Positions 1 to 8,000 of a stretch of 8,464 nt of DNA are shown one piece after another. The first letter of the stretch is position 1, and each line of letters opens with the position of its first letter. Location: contig CALKOE010000288.1 in NCBI GenBank assembly GCA_938091985.1, forward strand, positions 1-8,464. Direction: 5' to 3'. The notes beneath the pieces were generated by a model. It worked only from the letters and a program-made list of their open reading frames with translations. It was not told the DNA's origin and made no database searches. Source of the DNA: an uncultured Acidimicrobiales bacterium (lineage in GTDB: Bacteria > Actinomycetota > Acidimicrobiia > Acidimicrobiales > Aldehydirespiratoraceae). A program made the position numbers and the translations under genes.

Positions 1-251
1 GCCATCACGGTGTCACGCACGACTCGGGTGACGAGCCCGGGGAATCGGTTTCGAGCCGAGACCGACGACGCGCCATCACCCGGCTGGTCGCCGAGTTCGA
101 GTGCGAGGCGGGCCAACTCGGTGCCGGCGACCTCACGGTGGCCGCCGTCCGTGCGGGTGGTGGTGAGCCGCCCCTGGTCGGCCCAACGCCGCACGGTGTC
201 GGGACTCACCCCGAGAACGCGAGCAGCTTCTCCCATTCGAAACTGGTGCAT
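1..251 (-). CDS. HTH (excisionase/MerR-like) plus TOBE-domain protein, C-terminus cut off by window edge
   Basis: The 83 visible codons begin MHQFRMGEAARVLGVSPDTV and continue with RRWADQGRL and a TDGGHR turn. This is the winged helix-turn-helix of the MerR/excisionase type, at about residues 3-45. A short linker follows, then SARNRFPGLVTRVVRDTVM at about residues 65-83, which matches the opening strand of a TOBE/Mop molybdate-binding domain. In known proteins of this architecture the full length is about 130-140 residues, so roughly the last 50 are missing. The usual inference is a DNA-binding protein that senses molybdate or another oxyanion; the ligand is not proven here. The gene is divergent from the mscS-like gene with 87 bp between the start codons. 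There is no Shine-Dalgarno sequence before the ATG, but a -10-like hexamer sits 8 nt upstream, which fits a leaderless mRNA. The family call is fairly firm; the regulatory target is unknown. Confidence 0.82.
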   Translation of the reverse strand, partial: MHQFRMGEAARVLGVSPDTVRRWADQGRLTTTRTDGGHREVAGTELARLALELGDQPGDGASSVSARNRFPGLVTRVVRDTVM

Positions 252-259
252 GAGGGAAA

Positions 260-289
260 ATAGTATCGAACAACGGGCAAATGCAGGAA
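260..289 (-). promoter_or_regulatory. Candidate leaderless promoter of the HTH-TOBE gene
   Basis: On the minus strand TACTAT (260-265) resembles a sigma-A-type -10 box. TTCCTG (284-289) lies 18 bp upstream and is a weak -35 match. The -10 box ends 8 nt before the ATG at 251, so transcription would begin at or within a base or two of the start codon. No ribosome-binding site is visible, which agrees with a leaderless transcript. This is inference from spacing and consensus only. Confidence 0.4.
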
Positions 290-303
290 ATGAAGCGCGG
301 TCC

Positions 304-332
304 ACCGGACGTCCGCGGTGCCGTCGTAGTTT
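304..332 (+). promoter_or_regulatory. Weak candidate leaderless promoter of the MscS-family gene
   Basis: TAGTTT at 327-332 occupies positions -12 to -7 relative to the ATG at 339, the position expected for a -10 box if transcription starts on the A of the start codon. The matching -35 region (304-309, ACCGGA) is poor. No Shine-Dalgarno sequence precedes the ATG. The rest of the 87-bp divergent spacer shows no other clear signal. Confidence 0.25.
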
Positions 333-338
333 CACGAC

Positions 339-1442
339 ATGACCCTCGCCGGCTCCGTGCTCGCCCCTGTCCAGGAATCGAACGACGCGATGATCGACGC
401 GTGTGGAGAGGTCGATGCCTCCTATGCGTGCGAGCAGGTCTACGAGTGGACCAACAGCAAGTTCTTCGCAACCGCCGCCGAATGGGCGCTCGATCGTCCG
501 ATTCGGATTCTCTTCATCCTGGCGTTGGCCTGGATTGCGTCGCGCATTCTTCAGCGGGTCGTCCAACGATTCGTGAACACCGTGGCGACGTCTCCGGCCG
601 AGCCCCGTTTCCAGGCACTTCGTGAGCGCGGTCCAGGGCGGTTGCTGATCGAAGAGACCGAGAAGAAGCGGGCAACCGCGCGTGCGGAGACCATCGGACT
701 CGTGTTGCGCAGCATCGTGGCCGCCGCCGTGTGGAGCGTGGCGGCGCTCCTCGTGCTCGGTCAGCTCGAGATCGACTTGGCGCCGCTCATCGCGGGCGCC
801 GGCATCGGTGGCATCGCCCTCGGCTTCGGGGCCCAGTCGATCGTGAAGGACTTCCTGAGTGGCCTCTTCATGCTGATCGAGGATCAATACGGGGTCGGCG
901 ACATCATCGATCTCGGTGATGCCACAGGCACGGTCGAGACGGTCTCTTTGCGATCAACGAGCATCCGAGACGTCTACGGCACGGTGTGGCACGTGCCCAA
1001 CGGAGAGATCGTTCGAGTCGGGAACTACAGCCAGCTCTGGTCACGGGCGCTCATCGACGTCGAGGTGTCCTACGACACTGATCTCACGCTCGCCCAAGGA
1101 GTGATCCAACGCGTGGCCGACGAACTCTGGGATGACCCGAGCTGGGGCGGCGACGAAGTCATGGAGCGCCCGGAGGTGTGGGGTGTCCAGAGCCTCGGTG
1201 CGTCATCGGTGGCGATCCGGCTCGTCGTGAAGACCGAGCCTTCGCAGCAGTGGGCCGTGGAGCGCGAACTCCGCCTCCGCCTGAAGGGAGCGCTCGACGC
1301 CGCTGGGATCGAGATCCCGTTCCCGCAGCAGACGGTGTGGTTCCGTCACCAGGGTGATCACCCGCTGGTCCCACCACCTGACCCCGCCACGGTCCCGGTG
1401 CACCCGCTCGCCGAAGCGCACGACGACGAAGCGTCGGTCTAG
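339..1442 (+). CDS. mscS: MscS-family mechanosensitive ion channel
   Basis: This 367-residue inner-membrane protein belongs to the small-conductance mechanosensitive channel family, which forms heptameric pores that release solutes during osmotic downshock. Membrane helices are visible at about residues 55-72 and 120-142. The pore helix TM3 follows at about 147-181, containing the Gly/Ala-rich IAGAGIGGIALGFGAQSIVK typical of MscS. The beta domain follows at about 182-230 with YGVGDII and HVPNGEI, then the alpha/beta cytoplasmic domain ending in the family motif IPFPQQTV near 326-333. A Pro-rich, acidic 35-residue tail closes the protein. The region before TM1 is long and has Cys22 and Cys31, possibly a periplasmic disulfide pair; residues 80-118 form a charged TM1-TM2 connector. 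The ATG at 339 is the first in frame and lacks a Shine-Dalgarno sequence. An ATG at codon 18 (390) is an alternative start. The gene is monocistronic and convergent with the methyltransferase gene. The family call is firm; ion preference cannot be read from the sequence. Confidence 0.93.
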   Translation: MTLAGSVLAPVQESNDAMIDACGEVDASYACEQVYEWTNSKFFATAAEWALDRPIRILFILALAWIASRILQRVVQRFVNTVATSPAEPRFQALRERGPGRLLIEETEKKRATARAETIGLVLRSIVAAAVWSVAALLVLGQLEIDLAPLIAGAGIGGIALGFGAQSIVKDFLSGLFMLIEDQYGVGDIIDLGDATGTVETVSLRSTSIRDVYGTVWHVPNGEIVRVGNYSQLWSRALIDVEVSYDTDLTLAQGVIQRVADELWDDPSWGGDEVMERPEVWGVQSLGASSVAIRLVVKTEPSQQWAVERELRLRLKGALDAAGIEIPFPQQTVWFRHQGDHPLVPPPDPATVPVHPLAEAHDDEASV

Positions 1443-1474
1443 CGCCGACCGGTGAGGCGTTCGGCTATCGGCGC
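1442..1474. terminator. Candidate bidirectional terminator hairpin between convergent genes
   Basis: GCGCCGA (1442-1448) is perfectly complementary to TCGGCGC (1468-1474). An inner CCG/CGG pair (1449-1451 with 1462-1464) can extend the stem across a small bulge. The repeat starts on the last base of the mscS stop and contains the stop of the methyltransferase gene (1465-1467), so both convergent transcripts would carry it. There is no run of T on either side, so it is not a canonical intrinsic terminator. Confidence 0.35.
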
Positions 1475-2124
1475 CGGATCATGGTGATGCCGTCGCCGAC
1501 GGTGAGTTGCGCGACCGTCACCCGCTCGTCGGTCGCGAGGAAGTCGTTGAGTTCACGAAGCGCAGTGGTGTCGTTGTCGTCGGCTCCCGAGTCGGGGAGG
1601 ACGGCGCCGCTCCAAAGCGTGTTGTCGATCAGGATCAATCCGTCGGGCGCCAGCCGAGCGAGGATCTCTTCGTAGTAGCTGCGGTAGCCGGTCTTGTCGG
1701 CGTCGATGAACGCGAAGTCGATGTTCTGCTCCTGGGGCAGCGCTTGCAGTGTTTCCAGCGCAGGAGCGATCCGGAGGTCGATCCGATCGGCGACCCCTGC
1801 CGCTTCCCAGTGCTCCCGGCCGATGGCGGTCCACTCCTCGCTGATGTCACAGCAAAGGAGTCGACCGCCCGGCGCGAGACCACGAGCAATACACAGAGCC
1901 GAGTAGCCGGTGAACGTGCCGACCTCCACCGCAAACCGCGGCTGCAAGGTGGTGACCAGCACGTTCATGAATGCGCCCTGGTCCGGCCCGATCTGCATCA
2001 TCGAGAACCCGTCGGCCTTCTCGGTGGTGGCCGCGATCAGAGCCTTCAGCACCGCATCGGGCTGTTGGCTGTGGTCGGCGGCGTACTCCGCCAGTCCGGG
2101 TTGGGCAATCGATGAACGGCTCAT
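1465..2124 (-). CDS. Class I SAM-dependent O-methyltransferase (caffeoyl-CoA OMT-like family)
   Basis: The 219-residue product matches the size of bacterial family-3 O-methyltransferases (about 210-225). It should be a cytoplasmic, divalent-metal-dependent enzyme that methylates a hydroxyl group, often of a catechol. Visible elements are the SAM-binding motif VEVGTFTGYSA (66-76), an acidic strand end LLCCDIS (89-95), FIDADKTGY (139-147) with the metal/SAM aspartates Asp141 and Asp143, and LIDNTLWSG (165-173) supplying Asp167 and Asn168 to the metal site. The C-terminus ends in the usual GDGITMIRRR strand. The start at 2124 is chosen because it begins at the normal family N-terminus and has GGAG 4 nt upstream. 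The reading frame stays open further upstream, but that part overlaps the protease gene, is Arg-rich and looks like read-through. The gene is 29 bp after the protease stop, so it is probably last in the operon. The substrate is unknown. Confidence 0.92.
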   Translation of the reverse strand: MSRSSIAQPGLAEYAADHSQQPDAVLKALIAATTEKADGFSMMQIGPDQGAFMNVLVTTLQPRFAVEVGTFTGYSALCIARGLAPGGRLLCCDISEEWTAIGREHWEAAGVADRIDLRIAPALETLQALPQEQNIDFAFIDADKTGYRSYYEEILARLAPDGLILIDNTLWSGAVLPDSGADDNDTTALRELNDFLATDERVTVAQLTVGDGITMIRRR

Positions 2125-2128
2125 GGGG

Positions 2129-2132
2129 CTCC
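2129..2132 (-). promoter_or_regulatory. Ribosome-binding site deciding the methyltransferase start
   Basis: GGAG on the minus strand lies 4 nt before the ATG at 2124. It supports this ATG over the in-frame start codons lying upstream inside the protease gene. Confidence 0.5.
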
Positions 2133-2153
2133 GTGAACTACTCGCGGGTGGAT

Positions 2154-3755
2154 TCAGATGGTGGCGATGAACGTAGCAAGCGCTTCGTCCGCGGCCTCCA
2201 GATCCCGCTGTGACGGTGCTTGGACCTCGACCCGCACGAGATAGTCGGCGTCGAAGGGCGCCGCGGCCAACACGATGTAGTAGGTGTCGGTGCCGCCGCA
2301 GCTGCCGTAGACCTGGAGGGTTCCGGCGTAGAGGCCGTCGTCGTAGGGCTCGGCGCCGAGATCTTCGCACGCATCGGAGAAGTCACGTTCGGCCAGAAGG
2401 GCCCCGATCTCAGAGGCGCTGCGGTCGGGTGCCGACTCCACGATGATCCCGGGAACGTCCCAGCTGTCGAGGTATCCCTGGATATCGGGTGATGCCCAGA
2501 TGCTGGGGTCGAAGTTCGGGTTCGGCTCGCCGTTGACCTCGGTCCATGCGGTCGGGATCGACACGCTGATCAAGCCCTGATCATCTTCGACGGTCGTGTA
2601 GCTGTAGGGCGCATCGGCTGTGTTGATGTCGGTGTCGGTCGAGGTGCCCCCGGAGCCGCCGATGACGGTCTGAGCGATGAGCGGAAGCTCGATCGGGTCG
2701 CCGTTGATCTGGCCGTCGAGCACCAGCTCGAGCGACGGGCGGTAGATCTCGACGTCGAGGGTTGCGTCGCTGCCCTGCGTGCGGAGCACGTCGCAATAGT
2801 CCGACATCGTGCCGTCGGTCGCCATCACGAGGTTTTCGAGGGTGATGAGCACGTCGCCTGGCTCGATTCCGGCCTTGTCAGCGGGAGAGCCGCTCTCCAC
2901 GCTCGAGATGAAGATTCCGGAGAGGCCTTGATCGAAGATCTGCGCCTGACCGTTGATGCCGAGTGAGTCGACGTTCTCGCCTTCGATGAGGCGATCGATG
3001 ACCGGGCGGGCGTCCTGCGCAGCAATCGCGAAGTTCGTGTCGAACTCGAGGCTGCCGGCATAGTTCACGCCGAGGACCTGGCCGTTCTCGTCAACTAGGG
3101 GTCCACCGGAGTTGCCGCCGAGGATCTTCGCGTCGTGTTGGAGCACACCGTCGACGGAGGCCCAGCTGGTCTCACCGTCGGCGCCGGTCGAGGACACGAT
3201 GCCGCCGGTGAGCGTGTAGTCGAGATCGTCGAAGTCGATCTCGTCGGCGGCCGGGAAGCCGGCGGAGAACACGTCGAGCCCGACCGAAACCGGGTCTTCC
3301 CGGAACGTGAGCGGCGTGTAGCCATCACCCTCGAGCTGGATCACCGCGAGGTCGGTGCACTCGCTGACACCGAGGATGCGAGCGTTCATCGGGTCACCGT
3401 CGGAGAAGCTGACCGCAAGCGTCGCCGCACCCTGCACGACATGGTTGTTGGTGACCACGAGGCCGTCTTCGCTGATGACGAAGCCAGTGCCCGTGAATCC
3501 GACGTTGAACGCGGCAGCGCCGCCGGAGTCGATGAAGGTGCCTTGCCCCTGGATCTGCACCACCGAAGCTTCGAGATCGGCGATCGCGAACGGTTCGTCT
3601 GGCGCTGCCGTGGTCGTCGTTGCTTCCTCGCCTGGTGTTGTGTCGGGCGGCGCGGTGGACGTCGTTGCGTCCGATCCGGCATCAGTGCCGTCGCCTCCAC
3701 CACAAGCTGCACCCAAGAGTGCAAGCGCCAATAGAACCACTGCCATCCGTCGCAT
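2154..3755 (-). CDS. Lipoprotein-type HtrA-like trypsin/PDZ serine protease with extra C-terminal domain
   Basis: The product is a 533-residue exported S1C-type protease. MRRMAVVLLALALLGAAC at residues 1-18 is a signal peptide ending in a lipobox-like LGAAC, so Cys18 is probably lipidated and the protein held on the outer face of the membrane. A Gly/Thr/Pro-rich linker (19-55) follows. The chymotrypsin-fold protease spans about 60-258 with the full triad: His105 in TNNHVV, Asp135 in TDLAV and Ser216 in GNSGGP. A PDZ domain (about 270-345) carries GLSGIFISSV and AGIEPGDVLITL. After a Gly/Ser/Thr linker (about 365-380) comes a domain of about 150 residues (380-533) that I do not recognise, with two cysteines (463, 486). 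HtrA relatives cleave or sense misfolded envelope proteins; that role is inferred. The start at 3755 is chosen because GGGAGT lies 6 nt upstream and the signal peptide begins there; ATGs at 3782 and 3887 lack such a site. The gene follows the dehydrogenase gene by 55 bp. Confidence 0.92.
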   Translation of the reverse strand: MRRMAVVLLALALLGAACGGGDGTDAGSDATTSTAPPDTTPGEEATTTTAAPDEPFAIADLEASVVQIQGQGTFIDSGGAAAFNVGFTGTGFVISEDGLVVTNNHVVQGAATLAVSFSDGDPMNARILGVSECTDLAVIQLEGDGYTPLTFREDPVSVGLDVFSAGFPAADEIDFDDLDYTLTGGIVSSTGADGETSWASVDGVLQHDAKILGGNSGGPLVDENGQVLGVNYAGSLEFDTNFAIAAQDARPVIDRLIEGENVDSLGINGQAQIFDQGLSGIFISSVESGSPADKAGIEPGDVLITLENLVMATDGTMSDYCDVLRTQGSDATLDVEIYRPSLELVLDGQINGDPIELPLIAQTVIGGSGGTSTDTDINTADAPYSYTTVEDDQGLISVSIPTAWTEVNGEPNPNFDPSIWASPDIQGYLDSWDVPGIIVESAPDRSASEIGALLAERDFSDACEDLGAEPYDDGLYAGTLQVYGSCGGTDTYYIVLAAAPFDADYLVRVEVQAPSQRDLEAADEALATFIATI

Positions 3756-3761
3756 GATCGG

Positions 3762-3767
3762 ACTCCC
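3762..3767 (-). promoter_or_regulatory. Ribosome-binding site deciding the protease start
   Basis: GGGAGT on the minus strand lies 6 nt before the ATG at 3755. It is a strong match to the 16S rRNA anti-SD and selects this start over the in-frame ATG at 3782, which has no such site and falls in a predicted hairpin. Confidence 0.65.
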
Positions 3768-3770
3768 ATT

Positions 3771-3802
3771 CGTTTCGGTCATGCGACATGACGAAGCAAA
3801 CG
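3771..3802. other. Intergenic inverted repeat (hairpin or operator) between dehydrogenase and protease genes
   Basis: GTCATG (3778-3783) and CATGAC (3787-3792) are perfect inverted repeats around a 3-nt loop. With small bulges the stem extends through TTC/GAA and CGT/ACG, giving about 12 pairs. It sits just before the protease ribosome-binding site and just after the dehydrogenase stop. No T-run follows, so a simple terminator is unlikely. An mRNA processing or attenuating hairpin, or a protein-binding palindrome, are equally possible. Confidence 0.4.
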
Positions 3803-3810
3803 ACAGGGTG

Positions 3811-5058
3811 TTACACCTCGGTGAGAAGTTCCCGGGTGAGATCTTGGGCCCGAGTTTGGCCGCACAGCGCCATGGTTTGGCGGACACCGTCGGTCAGGAA
3901 GTCGAGCATCCAGTCGACGCCGAGCTCTCCGCCGGCCCCGAGCGCGTAGAGATACACGCGGGCTGCCATCGCTGCGTCGGCGCCGAGGGCCCGGGCCTTC
4001 ACGATGTCGCTGCCGCGACGTATGCCGCCATCGACGATGAGCTCAATGCTGTCATCGACGGCGTCTCGACAGGGCGCCACCAGCTCGATCGGCGCCGGCG
4101 CCCCATCGAGCTGGCGCCCGCCGTGGTTCGACAGGCAGACGGCATCGATGCCATTCGCCACCGCCAGTTCGGTGTCGGCGACGGACTGCACACCCTTCAA
4201 CAGGATCTTCCCGTCCCAGATCGACCGCAGCCATTCGACGTCGTCCCAGTTCAACGACGGGTCGAACTGATCCTGGATGTGCTGCGCGAGATCCACCGCC
4301 CGCGATCCGTCGTCGATGTCGCCTGCCGCGCTGCTCGTGGCGACGTTGGCGAAGACGATGGGCTCGTTGCGCAGGAAGGTCCAGGTCCAACCGGGGCGAC
4401 GGATGCCGTCGAAGATGGTGTCGAGACCGAGCTTCGGGGGCAGCGTCATTCCACGGCGGACATCTCGTTCTCGGCGACCGAGACGGGCCGTGTCGACCGT
4501 GAGCACCAGGGCTTCGTAGTCAGCGGCAGCGGCCCGCTCAACGAGCTCGCGGACGAGCCCCCGGTCGCGCCACATGTAGACCTGGAACCAGAGACGCCGC
4601 TGACCCTCGCCGCCCCAGGGCACTGAGTCGCTGGCGGCGGCGAGCTCCTCGATCGAGCGGGTACCCATCGTGGACAGTGTGTAGGGAATGCCGCGGCGGG
4701 CGCAGGCCCGGGCGACGGCGAGCTCGCCCTGGGTGTCGGCCACCCGCGTGAATCCGGTGGGAGCAAGCACGAGGGGGAGCGGCGTGGTTCGGCCGAGGAG
4801 CGACACCGAGGTGTCGATCGACGAGACGTCGCGCAGCACCCTGGGGCGGAATCCGATTCGCCGGAAGGCCTCGCTGTTGTTCGTGAGTGCGATCTCGTCT
4901 TCGGCGCCGCCGTCGATGTAGTCGAAGACACCTGCGGGGAGCCGCCGCTTCGCGATCGACCGGAGGTCGTCGACGTTGGCCGCGCCGTTGAGGCGCCGCT
5001 TGACTGGATTGGGTTCGAACCGGCGGAACTTCACTACCGACCGGAGCGACTCGAGCAT
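3811..5058 (-). CDS. lldD: FMN-dependent L-lactate / alpha-hydroxy-acid dehydrogenase (LldD family)
   Basis: The 415-residue TIM-barrel flavoenzyme should oxidise an L-2-hydroxy acid (typically L-lactate to pyruvate), passing electrons to quinone or oxygen. Its N-terminal pattern KRRL..A..VDDLRSIAKRR and FDYIDGGAEDE resembles mycobacterial LldD2. Expected active-site residues are present: Tyr47 (FDYIDGGAEDE), APTGF (99-103) at the flavin, Tyr161 (FQVYMWRDR), Asp189 (LTVDTARLG), Lys288 (LLKGVQ), the catalytic base His312 with Arg315 (LSNHGGRQLD), and Arg347 in DGGIRRG. One departure is seen: the flavin-phosphate motif, normally I-G-R-P, reads A-A-R-V at 365-368. The start at 5058 shares its A with the stop of the ABC gene (TGATG), so it is translationally coupled to the transporter. 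No mycofactocin genes are nearby, so MftD is less likely. Oxidase versus dehydrogenase and the exact substrate cannot be settled by sequence. Confidence 0.92.
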   Translation of the reverse strand: MLESLRSVVKFRRFEPNPVKRRLNGAANVDDLRSIAKRRLPAGVFDYIDGGAEDEIALTNNSEAFRRIGFRPRVLRDVSSIDTSVSLLGRTTPLPLVLAPTGFTRVADTQGELAVARACARRGIPYTLSTMGTRSIEELAAASDSVPWGGEGQRRLWFQVYMWRDRGLVRELVERAAAADYEALVLTVDTARLGRRERDVRRGMTLPPKLGLDTIFDGIRRPGWTWTFLRNEPIVFANVATSSAAGDIDDGSRAVDLAQHIQDQFDPSLNWDDVEWLRSIWDGKILLKGVQSVADTELAVANGIDAVCLSNHGGRQLDGAPAPIELVAPCRDAVDDSIELIVDGGIRRGSDIVKARALGADAAMAARVYLYALGAGGELGVDWMLDFLTDGVRQTMALCGQTRAQDLTRELLTEV

Positions 5059-5060
5059 CA
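5056..5060 (-). promoter_or_regulatory. TGATG stop/start overlap (translational coupling)
   Basis: The TGA of the ABC fusion gene (5060-5058) and the ATG of lldD (5058-5056) share one base. No good Shine-Dalgarno sequence precedes lldD, so its translation probably depends on ribosomes terminating on the transporter gene. Confidence 0.75.
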
Positions 5061-8000
5061 GCTGTCGCTGCGGTCGATCGCCCGATCGTCGGTGCCGAGG
5101 TAGCTCGCAATCACCAACGGGTCGTTGCGGACGTCCTCGGGTTCGCCCTCGGCGATGACCGTTCCCGCCTCGAGGCAGTAGACCCGATCGCTGATGCTCA
5201 TGATGAGCGGCATGTCGTGTTCGATGATCAGCATCGAGGCGCCGATCTCACGACGGATCTCCTGGATCAGAGGACCGAAGGCTTCCGTCTCGCGCTGGGC
5301 CACACCGGCAGTGGGCTCGTCGAGGCAGAGCACGTCGGCATCCACGGCCAGAAGGCCGGAGAGTTCGACGATGCGGCGCGTGCCGGTGGACAGGTCAGAG
5401 ACGAACGAATCGGCGTAACGGCCGAGACCGAGGAAGTCGATCAACTCGTCGGCCTCGCTGCGCATCCGCCGCTCGGCTGCCATGTCGAGGAACAGCGCAC
5501 TGCGCCCGAACGAGGAGCGGTGTCGGCCTTCGAGCGCCACCTGCACGCATTCGCGCACGGTCAGCTCGGGGAACAGCGTTGCGGCCTGGAACGTACGACC
5601 GAGACCGAGCTTGGCCCGGTTGGGGGAGCTCAGAGATTCGATGCTCTTGCCCAGGAGGGTGACTCGACCCTCCGCCGGGACGTAGCCACCGATGGCATTC
5701 ATGAGCGTGGACTTGCCGGCGCCGTTGGTGCCGATGAGGCCCACGATCTCGTCTCGGCCGACTTCGATGGTTGCGTCCGACACAGCGACGTTGCCGCCGA
5801 AGCGAACCGTGACGTTGCTGGCCGAGAGCGTGACTTCTCGGCCTGCTTCGGAGATGGGGAGGTCCGGGTGCGTGCGGGCCGCTCGCGGTGCGGCCGCTTC
5901 GAGATCGCGGTTGAACCAGCGCTGCACGATCATCGGCCAGAAGAAGGGGATCACCGGTTCGAACAGGAGGTAGAGGGAATAGCCCGCCTTGGTGCCGCGA
6001 GAGCCGATGTAGGCCGACGATGTTCGGGCGAGCCGCACGAGGATCGAGAGAGCCCAGAATCCTGAGACCACCCGCAACGCCATGTAGAGACCGAACCAGC
6101 CGTTGTCGCCATCGCCGAGGATGTGGTTGTAGGCGTAGACGGCGGCGGCGATGATGCCGCCGATCTGCAGGGCAATCACGAGGCCGCTCAGCACGAACTC
6201 GTGCATGGGGGCAGCCCGCTCGGCGGTCTTGGTGCTGGTGTGGCCCCGACGGATGGCGTCGGGTGTGTCGGTGGTGCTTCCGGCTTCGAGGTGGCTGTAG
6301 CGATCGGCCACGCGCCCGACGATGGCGTCGCGCATCCGATAGAAGAGCTGGACGAAGCCGCCCGGGAAATACATCAGCATCAGCAGGAAACCGATGCTGC
6401 TGGTGAGCAGGCTGATCAGGGTGTTGTCGGGGAACAACGTGGGGAGGCCGCGAACCCAGAAGGCACCGATGACGGGGCCGATGACCGAGCCGAGGCCGCC
6501 GATGACCACCATGTTGACGACTTGGAGCGAGTCGGCGATCTGGAAGTGGGCCTCGCTGAAACGGATCTGGCGAGTGGCGTTGCCGAACACGGCACCACCG
6601 AGTCCGGCGATGCCGCCGGCGACAGCGAACGCGGTGAGCTTCATCCGCACCGGCGACACGGTGTAGGCCGATGCGGTGTCGGCGTTGTCGCGCACCGCAA
6701 TGATCGAGCGACCGATGCCCGAGCGGCGGACCCGACCGATCACGAGGATGGTGAAGACCAAACACGCGAGCGAGAAGTAGAAGAAGGTCCGCTGGTCTTT
6801 CAGGTGCCAGTCGAAGATCCAGCCACGTTCGAAGACCACGGAACTCTGGTTGTCGCTGAAGAAGGGGCGACCGTAGATGTATTTCTCCGCCGCGATCGCG
6901 AACGCGAATGTGGAGATCGCGAGCATGATGCCGCGAACTCTGAGCGCGCCGATGCCGGTGATCGCCGCCACGGCGGCCGTGAAGAACACGGCGAGCACAA
7001 TCGAGGGAAGGGTCGGAATCCCGCTCCACTCGACATCGAGCAGCCGGTTGTCGCCATAGCCGATGTCGAATTCGACGCCGCGGTTGAAGGCGGCAGCGCT
7101 GAGCGCGCCGATGCCGGCGTAGGACATCTGGGCGAGTGAGACCTGGCCCGACCAGCCGGTGATGACTGTGAGCGAGGCGGTGACGATCGCGAACGCAGCG
7201 ATCGTGCTGTAGAGGAAGAACTGCGACGGTTTGATGCGATCCGGCGGCATGTCCCAGAACCAGATGAAGCGGTCGGCCCAGTCGAACAACGTGCCGTAGT
7301 GCCACGCGAGCATGATGATGAGGAAGAGCGTGAAACCGATGGCGAGGCGCGGCATGTGGCGGATCCACCACACCCGCTGGAGGTGAATCGGGAGCGGCTT
7401 GACCTTCGGGGCGAAGCTCAGCGGCGACTCGTCGTTGTTGTTTCGGCTCTGCCAGTAGAGCGCCACGATCACTGCGACGAAGACGAGCAGCGTCGACAGG
7501 CCTGGATCTCGGGTGAAGCGGAAGACGAAGATGTTGTCGGCCAGCGCGATGAGAATGCCGCCGAGCATTGCCCGCGGGAAGGAGCGCATCCCAGCGATCA
7601 CCGCCGCGGCGAGGGCGTTGGTGAGTGTGAAGGGGCCGAGGTTTTCGATGCCGGTGGCCGCTCGGCCACTCGACAGCAGGATCATCGAGAGCGTGGCGAT
7701 GAATCCGCCGAGGGTCCAGACCACGGTGGAGACGACGTGGGGGTTGATGCCCGACAGGCGACTGAGTTCGGGATTGTCGGCCGACGCAGTGATCGACTTT
7801 CCGAACGTGGTGCGGCTCATCATCAGGCCGAGCAGCACGGCGACGACGGGCACGACGATCAAGATCTGAATCTCGGAGCCCTTGATGAGGATTCCGTTGT
7901 CGCTGGCGACGCCGATGGACTCGAGGGCGGAGAAGTCGCCGCCCACGTCGTCCCAGGACCTTCCGATGGCAGCCGGGAAACGCGTCTGCTCGCCGTCGAC

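Noticed and set aside
2125..2370. N-terminal extension of the methyltransferase frame
   Set aside because: The 82 extra residues are Arg-rich, overlap the protease gene on the same strand, and precede a good family start with its own ribosome-binding site.
3756..3887. Longer protease start (ATG at 3887 or 3782)
   Set aside because: The ATG at 3887 would overlap lldD and put a hydrophilic segment before the signal peptide. The ATG at 3782 has no ribosome-binding site and lies in a hairpin.
3355..4626. Long plus-strand open frame opposite the protease and lldD genes
   Set aside because: It is antisense to two well-supported genes, and its translation has no recognisable domain. High-GC codon bias commonly opens such shadow frames.
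3811..5058. Mycofactocin-associated MftD as identity for the dehydrogenase
   Set aside because: No mycofactocin biosynthesis genes are in the window, and the N-terminal region resembles LldD2 more closely.
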